64,000 nt of DNA from JAOUGY01 sp963825585 (GTDB lineage: Bacteria; Actinomycetota; Acidimicrobiia; Spongiisociales; ZC4RG35), in the NCBI GenBank assembly GCA_963825585.1, contig CAWGTX010000004.1:124001-188000 (forward strand), read 5' to 3'. Shown one piece after another: positions 1 through 8,465 of this stretch. Made by a program: the position numbers and the translations under genes. Positions within the stretch are counted from its first letter, which is position 1. Each line of letters starts with the position of its first letter. The notes under the pieces are model-generated. The model worked only from the letters and a program-made list of their open reading frames with translations. It made no database searches and was not told the DNA's origin.

Positions 1-1532
1 TCGCTGCCGACCTCGTTGGCGAGGAGCGGCTCGTCGTAGCGCAGTCCGTCGACGAGCATCGAGACGTCCTGGCGGCTCAGCAGTCGGGAGGCGTTCGACC
101 GCACCACTTCGGCCAGGTGGGTGACCACCGCCGAGGAGCGGTCCACCACGGTGGCGCCGGTGGCGGCAGCGGCGGTGCGGGCCGAGTCGGGAACCCAGTA
201 GGCCTCGAGCCCGAACACCGGCTCGGTGGTCGAGGTGCCGCCCATGGCTCTCAGATCCGAGCCGTCGCCCATGGGGAGTGCCAGCACCTGATCGCGGGGC
301 GCGAGGCCCCGACCCACCTCGGTGCCACGCATGAGGATCGTGTACGTGGAAGGCGGGAGGGAGGCGTCGTCTCGGACCCGCAGGAGGGGGATGACCACGC
401 CCAGTTCGTCGGCGATCTGGCGTCGCAGCGCTCTCACCCGTTCCATGAGGTCGCCACCCCGTTCCGGGTCGACCAGGTCGAGGATCTCGTGAGAGAGATG
501 CAGCTCGAGCGGTTCGACCCGCATCCGTTCGATGAGCGCCTCGGGATCATCGGGGGCAACTCGGAGTTCGGGTTCACCCGGGATCGGGATCTCGGCGTCG
601 GGATCCACCGGTGTCCTGGTGGAGAGGAACACCAGCAGCGCCGCCAGTCCGAAGAACGGCAGTTTGGGGAGGCCGGGGAGCATGCCCATGCCTGCCAACA
701 CCAGGGCCGCCACCCGGAGTGCGTCGGGGTTGCCGAACACCTGGCGGGTCAGATCTGATCCGAGGGCGTTGTCGGACCCGACCCGCGTGACGAGCAGACC
801 GGTGGCAACCGAGATCAGAAGGGCGGGGATCTGTGAGACCAGGCCGTCTCCCACCGAGAGGCGGGCGAACGTGTCGACCGCCTCGCCGAACTCGAGGCCC
901 ATCGAGCCGAGCCCGATGGCCAGCCCTCCGATGAGGTTGATGGTGGTGATGATGATGCCGGCGATGGCATCGCCCTTGACGAACTTCGACGCTCCGTCCA
1001 TGGCACCGTAGAAGTCGGCCTCCTTGGCGATCTTCGCCCTGGCTTCCCTTGCCTGGGCTTCGTTGATGAGCCCAGAGCCCAGGTCGGCGTCGACCGCCAT
1101 CTGCTTGCCGGGAATGGCGTCGAGGGTGAAGCGGGCCGCCACTTCGGCGACTCGTCCGGCACCGTTGGTGATCACGACGAACTGGATGATGACCAGGATC
1201 AGGAACACGACCAGGCCAACGACGACCGACCCGCCGATGACAAACCCGCCGAAGGCGTCGACCACCTTGCCGGCGTATCCGTCGAGGAGAATGAGCCGGG
1301 TCGAGGACACGTTGAGCGCCAGCCGGGTCAGGGTGGCCACCAGCAGGAACGACGGGAACACCGACAGCTCCAGCGAGTCCTTGAGCATCATGGCGGCCAG
1401 GAGGGCGAGCACCGACACCATGAAGTTGACGGCGAGCATGGTGTCGAGCAGCGCCGGTGGCATCGGGACCACCATCATCAGCACGATGGCCACCAGGGCC
1501 AGCGGCATCAACATCGCCGATTTGCCTCTCAT
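1..1532 (-). CDS. flhA: Flagellar export gate protein FlhA (3' end beyond window)
   Basis: FlhA is the large membrane component of the flagellar type III export gate. Its cytoplasmic domain forms a nonameric ring that docks chaperone-substrate complexes. About 510 residues are visible: a hydrophobic N-terminal half with several membrane segments and the family signature RLALNVSSTRLIL near residue 70, then a charged linker and the start of the cytoplasmic domain. FlhA is usually about 690 residues, so roughly 180 C-terminal residues lie outside the window. The ATG overlaps the flhB stop by four bases (ATGA), which indicates translational coupling with flhB. Identification is by family signature and neighbours. 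Confidence 0.95.
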   Translation of the reverse strand, partial: MRGKSAMLMPLALVAIVLMMVVPMPPALLDTMLAVNFMVSVLALLAAMMLKDSLELSVFPSFLLVATLTRLALNVSSTRLILLDGYAGKVVDAFGGFVIGGSVVVGLVVFLILVIIQFVVITNGAGRVAEVAARFTLDAIPGKQMAVDADLGSGLINEAQAREARAKIAKEADFYGAMDGASKFVKGDAIAGIIITTINLIGGLAIGLGSMGLEFGEAVDTFARLSVGDGLVSQIPALLISVATGLLVTRVGSDNALGSDLTRQVFGNPDALRVAALVLAGMGMLPGLPKLPFFGLAALLVFLSTRTPVDPDAEIPIPGEPELRVAPDDPEALIERMRVEPLELHLSHEILDLVDPERGGDLMERVRALRRQIADELGVVIPLLRVRDDASLPPSTYTILMRGTEVGRGLAPRDQVLALPMGDGSDLRAMGGTSTTEPVFGLEAYWVPDSARTAAAATGATVVDRSSAVVTHLAEVVRSNASRLLSRQDVSMLVDGLRYDEPLLANEVGS

Positions 1533-2576
1533 GCGGCTCTCCTCCGTCCACCACGCCGATACGCCTCCGCCAGGACCACCGCCGTCGCCTCATACAGGGC
1601 GTTGGGCACGAATCCGCCCACTTTGACCCGCTGGAACAGCGAGCGCGCCAGGGGTCGGTTCTCGATGATCGGCACCCCGTGGCGGGCCGCCATCTTCCGG
1701 ATCTGTTTCGCATGTCGGTCGGTGCCCTTGGCAACCACTCGGGGCGCCGGTTCGGGCGGCTCGTAGGCGAGGGCGACTGCGAAGTGGGTCGGGTTGGTGA
1801 CCACGACCTGTGCCGAGGCGACGTTGATGAGACGGTTGCGGGAGATCTCCATGGCACGTCGGCGCCGCTGGCCTTTGACGAGCGGGTTGCCGTCGCTGCT
1901 CTTGTACTCCTGCTTGAGCTCCTCCTTGCTCATCTTGAGCCCCTTGGTGTTCTTCCAGCGGTTGAACACGTAGTCGGCGATCCCGATCACGAGGGCGAGG
2001 CCCGCCGCCCGGACCAGCATCTCCCAGACAACCGTGGAGACATCGGAGATGGCGCGGTCCAGGTTCTTGGTGCGCGCCAGGTCCTCGATGCCCTCCTTCA
2101 CGGGGGCGTAGGCCACGGCGGTGAACAATCCGAGCTTGAGGGCGGTCTTGACGAGATCCCAGGTGGCGGTGGCCGGTTTGAGCTTCTCCAGCCCGCGCTT
2201 GGGGCTGAGATTCGACAACTTGGGTTTGGCCGCCTCCGGGGTGAGCACGAAGCCGACCTGTGCGATTCCGGAAGCGGATCCGATCACGACCGCCAGAGCC
2301 AGGAACGGTGCGACCCCCATGAGGAACATCGAGCCGGCCAACCACGATACGGACTCGAGGGACGGATTGGACCCGGCCGATCCGATCATGTGCTTTGCGT
2401 CCTCGAACAGAACCCGTGCGGTGGCCGGACCGAATGCGCGGCAGGGCGATCAGAGCGGTGACGAACGAGGCGGCGACACCGATTTCGGCGCTCTTGGGGA
2501 TCTGCCCCTTGCGCTTCGCCTCACGCTTCTTCTTCTGCGTCGGCTTTTCTGTTTTCTGGGATTTGTCTTCGCTCAC
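1529..2576 (-). CDS. flhB: Flagellar export switch protein FlhB, frameshifted near 2437-2445
   Basis: FlhB is the autocleaving export protein that switches substrate specificity from rod/hook to filament. The reading from the GTG at 2576 gives the typical start SEDKSQKTEKPTQKKKREAK and runs into the first membrane helix (ASFVTALIALP). There the frame is lost, and the rest of FlhB continues in another frame (RAFGPATARVLFEDAKHM onward). That frame has a stop just upstream, so it cannot start earlier. The rest contains the autocleavage site NPTH (in VVVTNPTHFAVALAYE) and ends by overlapping flhA. A one-base indel in the GC-rich run around 2437-2445 explains this. It may be an assembly error or a true lesion; since all downstream motifs are intact, an error is slightly more likely. 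Confidence 0.85.
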
Positions 2577-2676
2577 GGCACGCCAAAGCAGAGGGTTGCG
2601 CCGCGTCCGTGGGCGTCTGTTCTCCATCCCTGATGTATCACCGGTCGGCAACGGGAGGGGAGAGGTAAGGGGCGAG

Positions 2677-2802
2677 GCTGCTGGCTTCTGGCTGATGGCT
2701 TCTGGCTTGGCGCGAAGCTGGGCTCCAGTTCTCTCCGGTGGATGGACGCGATCCAGATGAGTGGCGCCGGTGTCCGCTGTCCAGTAGCCAGTAGCCAGTA
2801 GC
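2677..2802. repeat. Paired heptamer repeat element upstream of flhB
   Basis: The left part (2677-2708) is built from CTGCTGG and CTTCTGG heptamers. The right part (2781-2802) is three copies of CCAGTAG. Read on the opposite strand, the left part becomes CCAGCAG and CCAGAAG, so the two halves form an imperfect inverted pair around a core of about 70 bases. The element fills the gap between divergent flhB and the MBL-fold gene, so any promoters for these two genes must lie in or beside it. Confidence 0.75.
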
Positions 2803-2832
2803 TTCTCTGCCTTCGCTCGTTACTGTCCCCCC

Positions 2833-3579
2833 ATGCGTCTCACTGTTCTCGGTTCGGCGGGCGGCTATCCGGTTCCTGGTGTGGCGGCATCGGGGTATCT
2901 CATCGATCACGACTCGACGCGGATCTGGTGCGACATCGGACCCGGGACGCTGATGGGTTTCCCCGACTCGCTCGACTCGATCGATGCAGTGGTCATCTCC
3001 CACGAGCATCCCGATCACTGTTTGGACCTGTTGGCGCTGTTCCATGCCCTCGCCTATCCGATCGCTCCCAGGTTCGGGGTGCCGGTGTACGCCACCGAGG
3101 AGACGATCGCCAAGATGATCGCCTTCGTATCGCCGAACCAGACTGCGCTGATCGAGCGGACGTTCCGGTTCGTCCCGATCGCGGGGGGTTCGGTGGCCGA
3201 GGCCGGGCCCATCGGGATGACGTTCGCCGAGACAAGTCACCCGGTCCACACCGTTGCCATGCGCTTCGAAGTCGGTGACCGGTCGCTCGCCTACACCGGC
3301 GATACCGGCCCGGCCGGCAACTGGCATCGGTTGGTCGACGGTGCCAATCTGTTCCTGTGCGAGGCGACGTTCGTGGGGAGCCGGGAGGACTACCCGTATC
3401 CGTACCATCTCAATGCCGGCGAGGCGGGTCAGATCGCCGATGCCGCCGGTGTCGACCGCCTCGTCCTGACCCACATCCCCGTCCACTTCGACCACACCCG
3501 GTCTGCCTCCGAAGCCGAGGCGACCTTCGGATCATCGGTTGCTGTGGCTGAACCCGGGGCCACCTTCGACCTCTCCTGA
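2833..3579 (+). CDS. MBL-fold metal-dependent hydrolase
   Basis: This 248-residue protein has the metallo-beta-lactamase fold of the RNase Z/phosphodiesterase type. The metal-binding motif HEHPDH is near residue 58, a later His is at TSHPVHT, an Asp at YTGDTGP and a final His at LTHIPVH. Together these give the two-zinc ligand set. No signal peptide or membrane segment is seen, so it should be cytoplasmic. The closest broad family is cyclic-nucleotide phosphodiesterase or tRNase Z-like hydrolases; the substrate cannot be told. The gene sits on the plus strand between flhB and fliR, with dinB 15-90 bases downstream depending on the start chosen. The flagellar genes around it are on the other strand, so a flagellar role is unlikely. 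Confidence 0.85.
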   Translation: MRLTVLGSAGGYPVPGVAASGYLIDHDSTRIWCDIGPGTLMGFPDSLDSIDAVVISHEHPDHCLDLLALFHALAYPIAPRFGVPVYATEETIAKMIAFVSPNQTALIERTFRFVPIAGGSVAEAGPIGMTFAETSHPVHTVAMRFEVGDRSLAYTGDTGPAGNWHRLVDGANLFLCEATFVGSREDYPYPYHLNAGEAGQIADAAGVDRLVLTHIPVHFDHTRSASEAEATFGSSVAVAEPGATFDLS

Positions 3580-3595
3580 CGTCGAGACCTGCCGT

Positions 3596-3641
3596 GAACT
3601 GCGACGGTGAACGGTCAACGGTGAACCGTGAACCGTTTTCT
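3596..3641. repeat. Heptamer array (GGTGAAC/GGTCAAC/CGTGAAC) before dinB
   Basis: Four to five tandem 7-bp units of the form GNNSAAC lie immediately after the MBL-fold gene. An ATG at 3594 just before the array is in frame with dinB. Translating through it adds a tail of about 25 residues that is absent from the family, so this ATG is probably not the true start. Confidence 0.75.
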
Positions 3642-3668
3642 GTCACCCCCGACCGCGATACTCGTGAG

Positions 3669-4904
3669 GTGGGATCGGCGCACATTCTCCATGTCGACCT
3701 CGATGCGTTCTACGCATCGGTTGAGCAGTTGCTGCGCCCAGAACTACGGGGCAAGCCGGTGCTGGTGGGCGGGGGAGTGGTGCTGGCGGCGAGCTACGAG
3801 GCGCGGGCGTTCGGTGTGTCGGCGCCGATGGGGATCCGACGGGCTCTCGAGCTCTGCCCGCAGGCGGTGGTGGTGGGCGGCTCCTTCGATCGCTACCTGG
3901 AGCTGTCCGAGCAGGTGATGGAGATCTGCCACGACGTCACACCGCTGGTGGAACGCATCTCGATCGACGAAGCCTTCATGGACGTGTCCGGTTCGATCCA
4001 CCTGCTCGGCTCGGCGGTGGAGATGGGTGCCACGCTGCGACGGCGGGTCAGGGACGAGGTGGGCCTTCCGATATCGGTCGGTATCGCCTCCACGAAGTTC
4101 CTCGCCAAGGTCGCGTCGGCCCAGGCCAAGCCAGATGGGCTGCTCGACATCGATCCGTCATCGGAGATCGAATGGCTTCACCGTCTCCCCGTCAAGGTGA
4201 TCTGGGGGGTCGGACCAGTCACCGAGGCCAAGCTCTCCGACCGGGGTGTGGGCACCGTTGGCCAACTGGCCGCCACGCCGCGCGAGACCCTGGTGCGCTG
4301 GCTCGGACCGGGTGCCGGCAGTCACCTCCACAACCTGGCATGGAACCGTGATGGTCGTCGCGTCACGCTTGGCGGCCGAGCCGGATCGGTGGGCGCCCAG
4401 AGTGCGCTCGGCCGCGGCCTGGAAGACGATGCGGAACTCGCCAAGGTGCTGCTCATGCTGGCCGACCGGGTCTCCGGCCGGATGCGGAAGAAAGCGAGGG
4501 CGGGTCGAACGATCACCGTGCGGGTCCGGTTCTCGGACATGACCAGCGCCACCAGGGCGGTGACCCTACCGGCAGCGGTGTCCACCACCGCCGCCCTCCA
4601 TCACGCCGGACTTCCGCTCCTCGCCGCAGCCCGCATCGACCGTGCCGGCCCGGTCACCCTGGTCGGCATCAGCGTGTCACACCTGGAGCCCGGTGAAGTG
4701 CTGCAACTGGAGCTCCCGTTCGACGACGGAGACCCCACCCGAGCCGGAAGCCCGGCCGGTGCCGCCCAACGCTCGATCGACGAACAGGTCGACAAAGCGA
4801 GAGCCCGGTTCGGAAAGGCGGCAGTCGGAAGAGCCTCGGTGCTCCTCGACGAGAAAGGCCGTTCCGTCCCCGACGGCTTCCGAGAACTGGCGGAGAAGGA
4901 GTAA
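3669..4904 (+). CDS. dinB: DNA polymerase IV (Y-family translesion polymerase)
   Basis: DinB copies damaged or unusual DNA templates. The protein starts with the canonical HILHVDLDAFYASVEQL, whose Asp residues bind catalytic metal. The palm motif SIDEAFMDVSG is near residue 105, and a helix-hairpin-helix region and little-finger domain follow. About 411 residues from the GTG at 3669 matches the family length. An in-frame ATG at 3594 would prepend residues encoded by the heptamer array, so I prefer the GTG. The C-terminal tail is charged and ends EKE; no clear beta-clamp motif was identified. The gene is not in an obvious DNA-repair operon. Its insertion between fliR and flhB on the opposite strand is unusual. 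Confidence 0.93.
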   Translation: MGSAHILHVDLDAFYASVEQLLRPELRGKPVLVGGGVVLAASYEARAFGVSAPMGIRRALELCPQAVVVGGSFDRYLELSEQVMEICHDVTPLVERISIDEAFMDVSGSIHLLGSAVEMGATLRRRVRDEVGLPISVGIASTKFLAKVASAQAKPDGLLDIDPSSEIEWLHRLPVKVIWGVGPVTEAKLSDRGVGTVGQLAATPRETLVRWLGPGAGSHLHNLAWNRDGRRVTLGGRAGSVGAQSALGRGLEDDAELAKVLLMLADRVSGRMRKKARAGRTITVRVRFSDMTSATRAVTLPAAVSTTAALHHAGLPLLAAARIDRAGPVTLVGISVSHLEPGEVLQLELPFDDGDPTRAGSPAGAAQRSIDEQVDKARARFGKAAVGRASVLLDEKGRSVPDGFRELAEKE

Positions 4905-4929
4905 CGGCGAGCTTCCAGCGGCGTGAGCA

Positions 4930-5194
4930 GCTTTGTCCCCCACGTAGCGCAGCGGGGGAAGGGGCAACAGTTTTGTCCCCCACGCAGTGGGGGAAGGGGC
5001 CCCCGCGACGAAGGAGCGGGGTAGGGGGGTTGAAAGCCCGCGCGACCACCTCCGCACGCGTTCCGGAACGCGCCATCAGGCCCCGCGAGGGAAAGGGACG
5101 CGTCTTCATGCTCGCGAGGGATAGGCCCCCCCTACCCCACTCGTTCCTCGTGGGGACCCCTTCCCCCTCTCGCAAGCTCGAGGGGGACACAGCT
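4930..5194. repeat. GC-rich nested inverted repeat element between dinB and fliR
   Basis: A TTTGTCCCCCACG...GGGGGAAGGGG unit occurs twice in direct order (4930-4965 and 4970-5002). It recurs inverted near 5152-5194. Inside these, a GGGGTAGGGGGG block (5002-5038) has an inverted partner (5125-5155). At the centre is a perfect 16-bp palindrome, CGCGTTCCGGAACGCG (5057-5072). The element lies between the convergent ends of dinB and fliR, where it could act as a bidirectional terminator. Its modular build looks more like a dispersed repetitive element. Confidence 0.7.
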
Positions 5195-5213
5195 ACTCAC
5201 GCCGCTCGTGCTT

Positions 5214-5975
5214 TCAGCCTCCCAATCCTCTGATCGTCGTGATCACGATGTCGCGCGTGTCGGCGATCGATGTCTCCATGGCTCCCGGGAACGCGACGAC
5301 GACGAGGACCACGGTTGCCAGCGTGACGATGAGTTTGGCGGGGAGGCCGAGGGCGAAGATGTTGGCCTGGGGTGCGAATCGGGAGGCGACGCCCAACGCC
5401 ACCTCCGCCACCATGAGCGCCGCCAGGGAGGGGATGGTGAGCTGGACGGCGGCGAGCAGCATCTGAGCGACGAGGGTCACCGCGGTGTCGGCGAGCCCGG
5501 AGGAGAACGACAGCGCACCATCGAGGGGCAGCATCACGACGGTGGCGCCGAGCGCCTCCACGGCCAGACGATCTCCGCCCATGACCAGCCACAGGGCGGC
5601 GGCGGTCAGGTTGAATCCCCGCGAGAACACCGAGTTCGCCTGGCCGGTGAGGGGGTCGAAGATCATGCTGGCGTTGAGGCCCGAGTTCATGTCGATGATC
5701 GTTCCTGCCACCTCGAAGGCGTGGAACAGGATCCCGGTGAGAAAGCCGAGCACGATGCCCACACCGACATTGGTGGCCATGATCACCACGAAGCCGGACA
5801 GCGTGGGTGGCGGGGGAGTGGGTCTGGCGAGTGCGAAGCCGACGGCCAGGGCGAAGGCGGAGCGACCCGGTGCAGGGAAAGCCTTGAGGATGGGCGATGC
5901 GATGACGAACGCGCCCACCCGGGTGACCCCGGCGATGATGCCGGTGATCATGGTGACGTCGAAGAACGCCTCCAC
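5214..5975 (-). CDS. fliR: Flagellar export gate protein FliR
   Basis: FliR is a membrane component of the FliPQR export channel. The 253-residue protein is very hydrophobic with about six membrane segments, and the central stretch AFEVAGTIIDMNSGLNAS resembles the FliR family signature. The start is a GTG one base after the fliQ stop. It is the last gene of the motA-to-fliR run; its usual partner flhB lies beyond the repeat element and the dinB/MBL pair. Length and position are normal for the family. Confidence 0.93.
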   Translation of the reverse strand: MEAFFDVTMITGIIAGVTRVGAFVIASPILKAFPAPGRSAFALAVGFALARPTPPPPTLSGFVVIMATNVGVGIVLGFLTGILFHAFEVAGTIIDMNSGLNASMIFDPLTGQANSVFSRGFNLTAAALWLVMGGDRLAVEALGATVVMLPLDGALSFSSGLADTAVTLVAQMLLAAVQLTIPSLAALMVAEVALGVASRFAPQANIFALGLPAKLIVTLATVVLVVVAFPGAMETSIADTRDIVITTIRGLGG

Positions 5976-5976
5976 G

Positions 5977-6240
5977 TCACATCGACCCGATCCGCTCCCA
6001 GAGCAGGGTGGTCCAGTTCACGAGTTCCCGAAGCATCCAGTTGCCACCGAACACGAGGATTCCGGCGGCGGCGACGAGCTTGGGGACGAAGGTGAGGGTC
6101 ATCTCCTGGATCTGGGTGACGGTCTGGAGAACCGATACCACCACCCCGATCACGAGCGTTGCCGCCAGCATCGGACCGGCCAATCGGGTGACCAGATCGA
6201 GTGAACTCAGGAGGATCTCGATGACCTCGACGTCGCTCAT
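5977..6240 (-). CDS. fliQ: Flagellar export gate protein FliQ
   Basis: This small 87-residue protein has two hydrophobic helices separated by QTVTQIQEMTLTFVPK, which is the hallmark of FliQ. It assembles with FliP and FliR into the substrate channel. I place the start at MSDVEVIEIL because its ATG overlaps the fliP stop by four bases (ATGA); the open frame extends upstream but would lie inside fliP. The length equals the family norm. Confidence 0.93.
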   Translation of the reverse strand: MSDVEVIEILLSSLDLVTRLAGPMLAATLVIGVVVSVLQTVTQIQEMTLTFVPKLVAAAGILVFGGNWMLRELVNWTTLLWERIGSM

Positions 6241-7103
6241 GTGTTCACCGACGACACGAGTGATCCGATCAGCAGCACCCATCCATCGGCGAGGATGAAC
6301 AGCAGCAGCTTGAGGGGGAGGGAGATGAAGGTGGGCGGGAGCATCACCATGCCGAGCGCCATGAGGACGGTCGACACGATCAGGTCGATGACGAGGAACG
6401 GGATGAACACCATGAACCCGATCAGGAACGCCGTGCGGAGCTCCGAGACGATGAAGGCCGGGACCAGCACGGTGGCGCCGATCTCCGAAGGCGATTCGGG
6501 CTGCTCGCCCTCGGCCATGTCGAGAAACAGACGGAGGTCCTCTTCCCTTGTCTGCGCCAGCATGAAGTCCCGAAGCGGTCCGTAGCCACGGTCGTAGGCC
6601 TCCTCGAGGCTGATCTCCTGGTCGATGAGGGGCTGGGCGGCGTCGTCCCACACCTGGGTGAGGACCGGCTTCATCACGAAGAGTGTGAGGAACAGGGCGA
6701 TGCCGATCAGGACCGGCCCCGGGGGAGCGGTCTGGATGCCGATGGCGTTGCGGGTGAGTCCGAGCACCACGATGAACCTCGTGAAGCTGGTGGTGAGCAG
6801 GAGCAGCCCGGGGAGGAGCGAGCCCATGGTGAGCAGCAGGATGAGCGACACCGTCTGGGTGAGCCCGCCCTCGACGCCGTTCACCTGTACGGCGATGGAG
6901 GGCACGTCGGGCACCGCGTCGGGAGAGGGCACGGTGACCGCAGGGATGTCGAGCCGGGTGTCGGGGGCCTCTGGACCGGATTCGTCGCCGGGAGCCAGGA
7001 TGCCGCCGTCGGGCTGGGTTTGGGCGAACCCGGGCGCGGGTGTAGCGGCCCAGAGCGAGACGAGGAGGGCGAGGGCGGTGAGGCTACGGGCGATGGTGGG
7101 CAC
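6237..7103 (-). CDS. fliP: Flagellar export gate protein FliP
   Basis: FliP forms the core of the export channel. The 288-residue protein has an N-terminal signal sequence (ALALLVSLWAATPAPGFAQ), as is normal for FliP, then an acidic periplasm-type linker. The FliP core follows, with LLTTSFTRFIVVLGLTRNAI near residue 105 and PAFIVSELRTAFLIGFMVF near residue 210. The C-terminal hydrophobic helices end at VSSVNT. It overlaps fliO at its 5' end by about 20 bases and fliQ at its 3' end by 4, so these genes form one transcript. Confidence 0.95.
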   Translation of the reverse strand: MPTIARSLTALALLVSLWAATPAPGFAQTQPDGGILAPGDESGPEAPDTRLDIPAVTVPSPDAVPDVPSIAVQVNGVEGGLTQTVSLILLLTMGSLLPGLLLLTTSFTRFIVVLGLTRNAIGIQTAPPGPVLIGIALFLTLFVMKPVLTQVWDDAAQPLIDQEISLEEAYDRGYGPLRDFMLAQTREEDLRLFLDMAEGEQPESPSEIGATVLVPAFIVSELRTAFLIGFMVFIPFLVIDLIVSTVLMALGMVMLPPTFISLPLKLLLFILADGWVLLIGSLVSSVNT

Positions 7104-7458
7104 TCGGGATCCTGGGGCGAGTCGGTTTCCGCACTGTCATGCTGCGCAGTGCGTCGATCGGGCTCGTCCCTGGCCCTGTGCCCATCGTCAGGTCCAGACC
7201 TGACGATGGTTCTTCCGTGTTCGGCTCATCATCCGGATGAGCCAGTTCCGTGAGGAGATTGATGCCGTGGTCGGTGGCGCCCACCAGGAACCTGCGGCCG
7301 TCGGTTTCGACCACGGCGATGACGCCGTTGCGTGTCAGCGCAGTGCGGGAGCTGACTCGCAGTCCTGCGGTGACGCTCACCCGGGAGCGCCGGAGCCACC
7401 AGATGACCAATGGGGCAGCCACGAAGATCAGGAGCGTGGGAATGGTGGAGGTGGGCAT
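7084..7458 (-). CDS. fliO: Flagellar biosynthesis protein FliO
   Basis: FliO is a small bitopic membrane protein that helps assemble FliP into the export gate. The 124-residue product has one N-terminal membrane helix (TLLIFVAAPLVIWWLRR), then a small beta-rich domain (VIAVVETDGRRFLVGATDHG) typical of FliO and a disordered basic tail. The start codon follows fliN by three bases and the end overlaps fliP. Sequence conservation in this family is weak, so the call rests on topology and position. Confidence 0.85.
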   Translation of the reverse strand: MPTSTIPTLLIFVAAPLVIWWLRRSRVSVTAGLRVSSRTALTRNGVIAVVETDGRRFLVGATDHGINLLTELAHPDDEPNTEEPSSGLDLTMGTGPGTSPIDALRSMTVRKPTRPRIPSAHHRP

Positions 7459-7461
7459 GCG

Positions 7462-7776
7462 TCAGGAGGGGTCCGGCCGGGGGTCCATGTCCGACACCCT
7501 GGTGGCGATGCTGTCGTCGAGCACGATCACGTCGCCTCGGGCGATGTGGGTGCCGTTGACGAAGATGTCGACGGTGGCGTCCGGGCTTCTATCCAGGGTC
7601 ACGATGTCGCCCTCGGTGAGTTCCTGTAGCTGCTTGAGTGTCATCTCGGTCCTGCCCGCCACCACCGTGATGAGGGCCGGCACATCCGAGAGCACCTCGA
7701 TGCTGCGATTGCCCCGACTCGCCGCCTGTGGCGCGAATTCTGGAACCACGATCGGAGAGACCACTTGTTTGCTCAC
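7462..7776 (-). CDS. fliN: Flagellar motor switch protein FliN (SpoA domain)
   Basis: The product is a SpoA/FliN C-terminal domain (VLSDVPALITVVAGRTEMTLKQL ... IFVNGTHIARGDVIVLDD), part of the rotor C-ring that sets rotation direction. I choose the GTG at 7776 (reading VSKQVVSPIVV), which follows a GGGGGT ribosome-site-like run. This gives 104 residues, typical for FliN. The frame stays open for 54 more codons upstream, but those are low-complexity residues encoded by a heptamer repeat element. A second, longer FliN-type protein (fliY) lies far away next to fliM. Confidence 0.88.
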   Translation of the reverse strand: MSKQVVSPIVVPEFAPQAASRGNRSIEVLSDVPALITVVAGRTEMTLKQLQELTEGDIVTLDRSPDATVDIFVNGTHIARGDVIVLDDSIATRVSDMDPRPDPS

Positions 7777-7840
7777 GACACCCCCGTCGGCGGGTGCCGG
7801 CTCGGCTGAAGGAGTGGGGGAGGTTTGCGAGCGAGCAGAT

Positions 7841-7985
7841 GCTGCTGGCTGCTGGCTGCGAGACCGAAGGGCGAGGAGCCGAACCGCGGGGCCAAGGCCG
7901 GGATTCGCAGAGCTCGGACGCCCGACGTTTCGCACCACGCTGGAACGCGTTCCGGCTAGCAGCCAGTAGCCAGCAGCTAGGAGCT
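7841..7985. repeat. Paired heptamer repeat element between fliL and fliN
   Basis: CTGCTGG heptamers at 7841-7860 face CCAGTAG/CCAGCAG heptamers at 7955-7985. The core in between contains a degenerate copy of the dispersed module CGTCCGACG...GCAACACGC...GAACGCGTT (7916-7953), ending in the perfect palindrome GGAACGCGTTCC (7942-7953). The element interrupts the otherwise tightly packed motA-to-fliR gene run. Confidence 0.75.
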
Positions 7986-7987
7986 GT

Positions 7988-8464
7988 CTACTGCACGATC
8001 AGCTCTGTCAGAACCGCCCGCAACACCTCGCCATCGGGGAAGAGGGCAACCGAGGCGTCGCTGAGTTCCTCCCGGAGTTGTTCCTGGCCTTCGACGGTTT
8101 GCAGGGTGGCGGCGTCGTAGTGCACCATCACGCCCAGTGCGGCGTCCTGGAGGAGCGGGACCTTCGAGCCCACCACTCCGGAGTCCGCCAGGGAGTCGAG
8201 CACGACGGCGAAACCGAGACGGGCGTAGCGGCCTTCCTCCCCGACCAGGTTGACGGTCATGGTGTCGATGGGGATGACATCGCCCTCGATCGGGGCGAGG
8301 GTGGTCGTGGGCGCAGCCGCCTCACCGCTCCCTCCCAGGAAGAAGAACATGCCGGCGCCGACCGCCAGGGCGGGGGCGACCATCAGGATGATCTTTTTCA
8401 TCCCACCGCCGCCGCCCTCCTCACCTTCCGCCTTTTCCTTCTTCTGCTTCTTTTCCTTGGCCAT
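7988..8464 (-). CDS. fliL: Flagellar basal body-associated protein FliL
   Basis: FliL is a single-pass membrane protein that surrounds the stator and stabilises motor output. The 158-residue protein has a short Lys/Glu-rich cytoplasmic tail, one membrane helix (KKIILMVAPALAVGAGMFFFLGG), a Thr-rich linker and the FliL extracytoplasmic domain. It ends with the typical pattern of a conserved helix plus a short strand (REELSDASVALFP...LTELIVQ). It begins two bases after motB, so it belongs to the motor operon. The C-terminus abuts a heptamer repeat. Confidence 0.92.
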   Translation of the reverse strand: MAKEKKQKKEKAEGEEGGGGGMKKIILMVAPALAVGAGMFFFLGGSGEAAAPTTTLAPIEGDVIPIDTMTVNLVGEEGRYARLGFAVVLDSLADSGVVGSKVPLLQDAALGVMVHYDAATLQTVEGQEQLREELSDASVALFPDGEVLRAVLTELIVQ

Positions 8465-8465
8465 T

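Noticed and set aside
574..1857. A 427-residue minus-strand frame overlapping flhA and flhB
   Set aside because: Arg/Pro/His-rich out-of-frame reading. The flhA frame carries the family motifs.
2437..2445. Programmed frameshift in flhB
   Set aside because: No slippery heptamer with downstream structure was recognised and FlhB is not known to be recoded. An indel is simpler.
5057..5072. Replication origin or phage attachment site at the 16-bp palindrome
   Set aside because: No DnaA-box cluster, integrase or tRNA is nearby. The half-site recurs inside other repeat elements.
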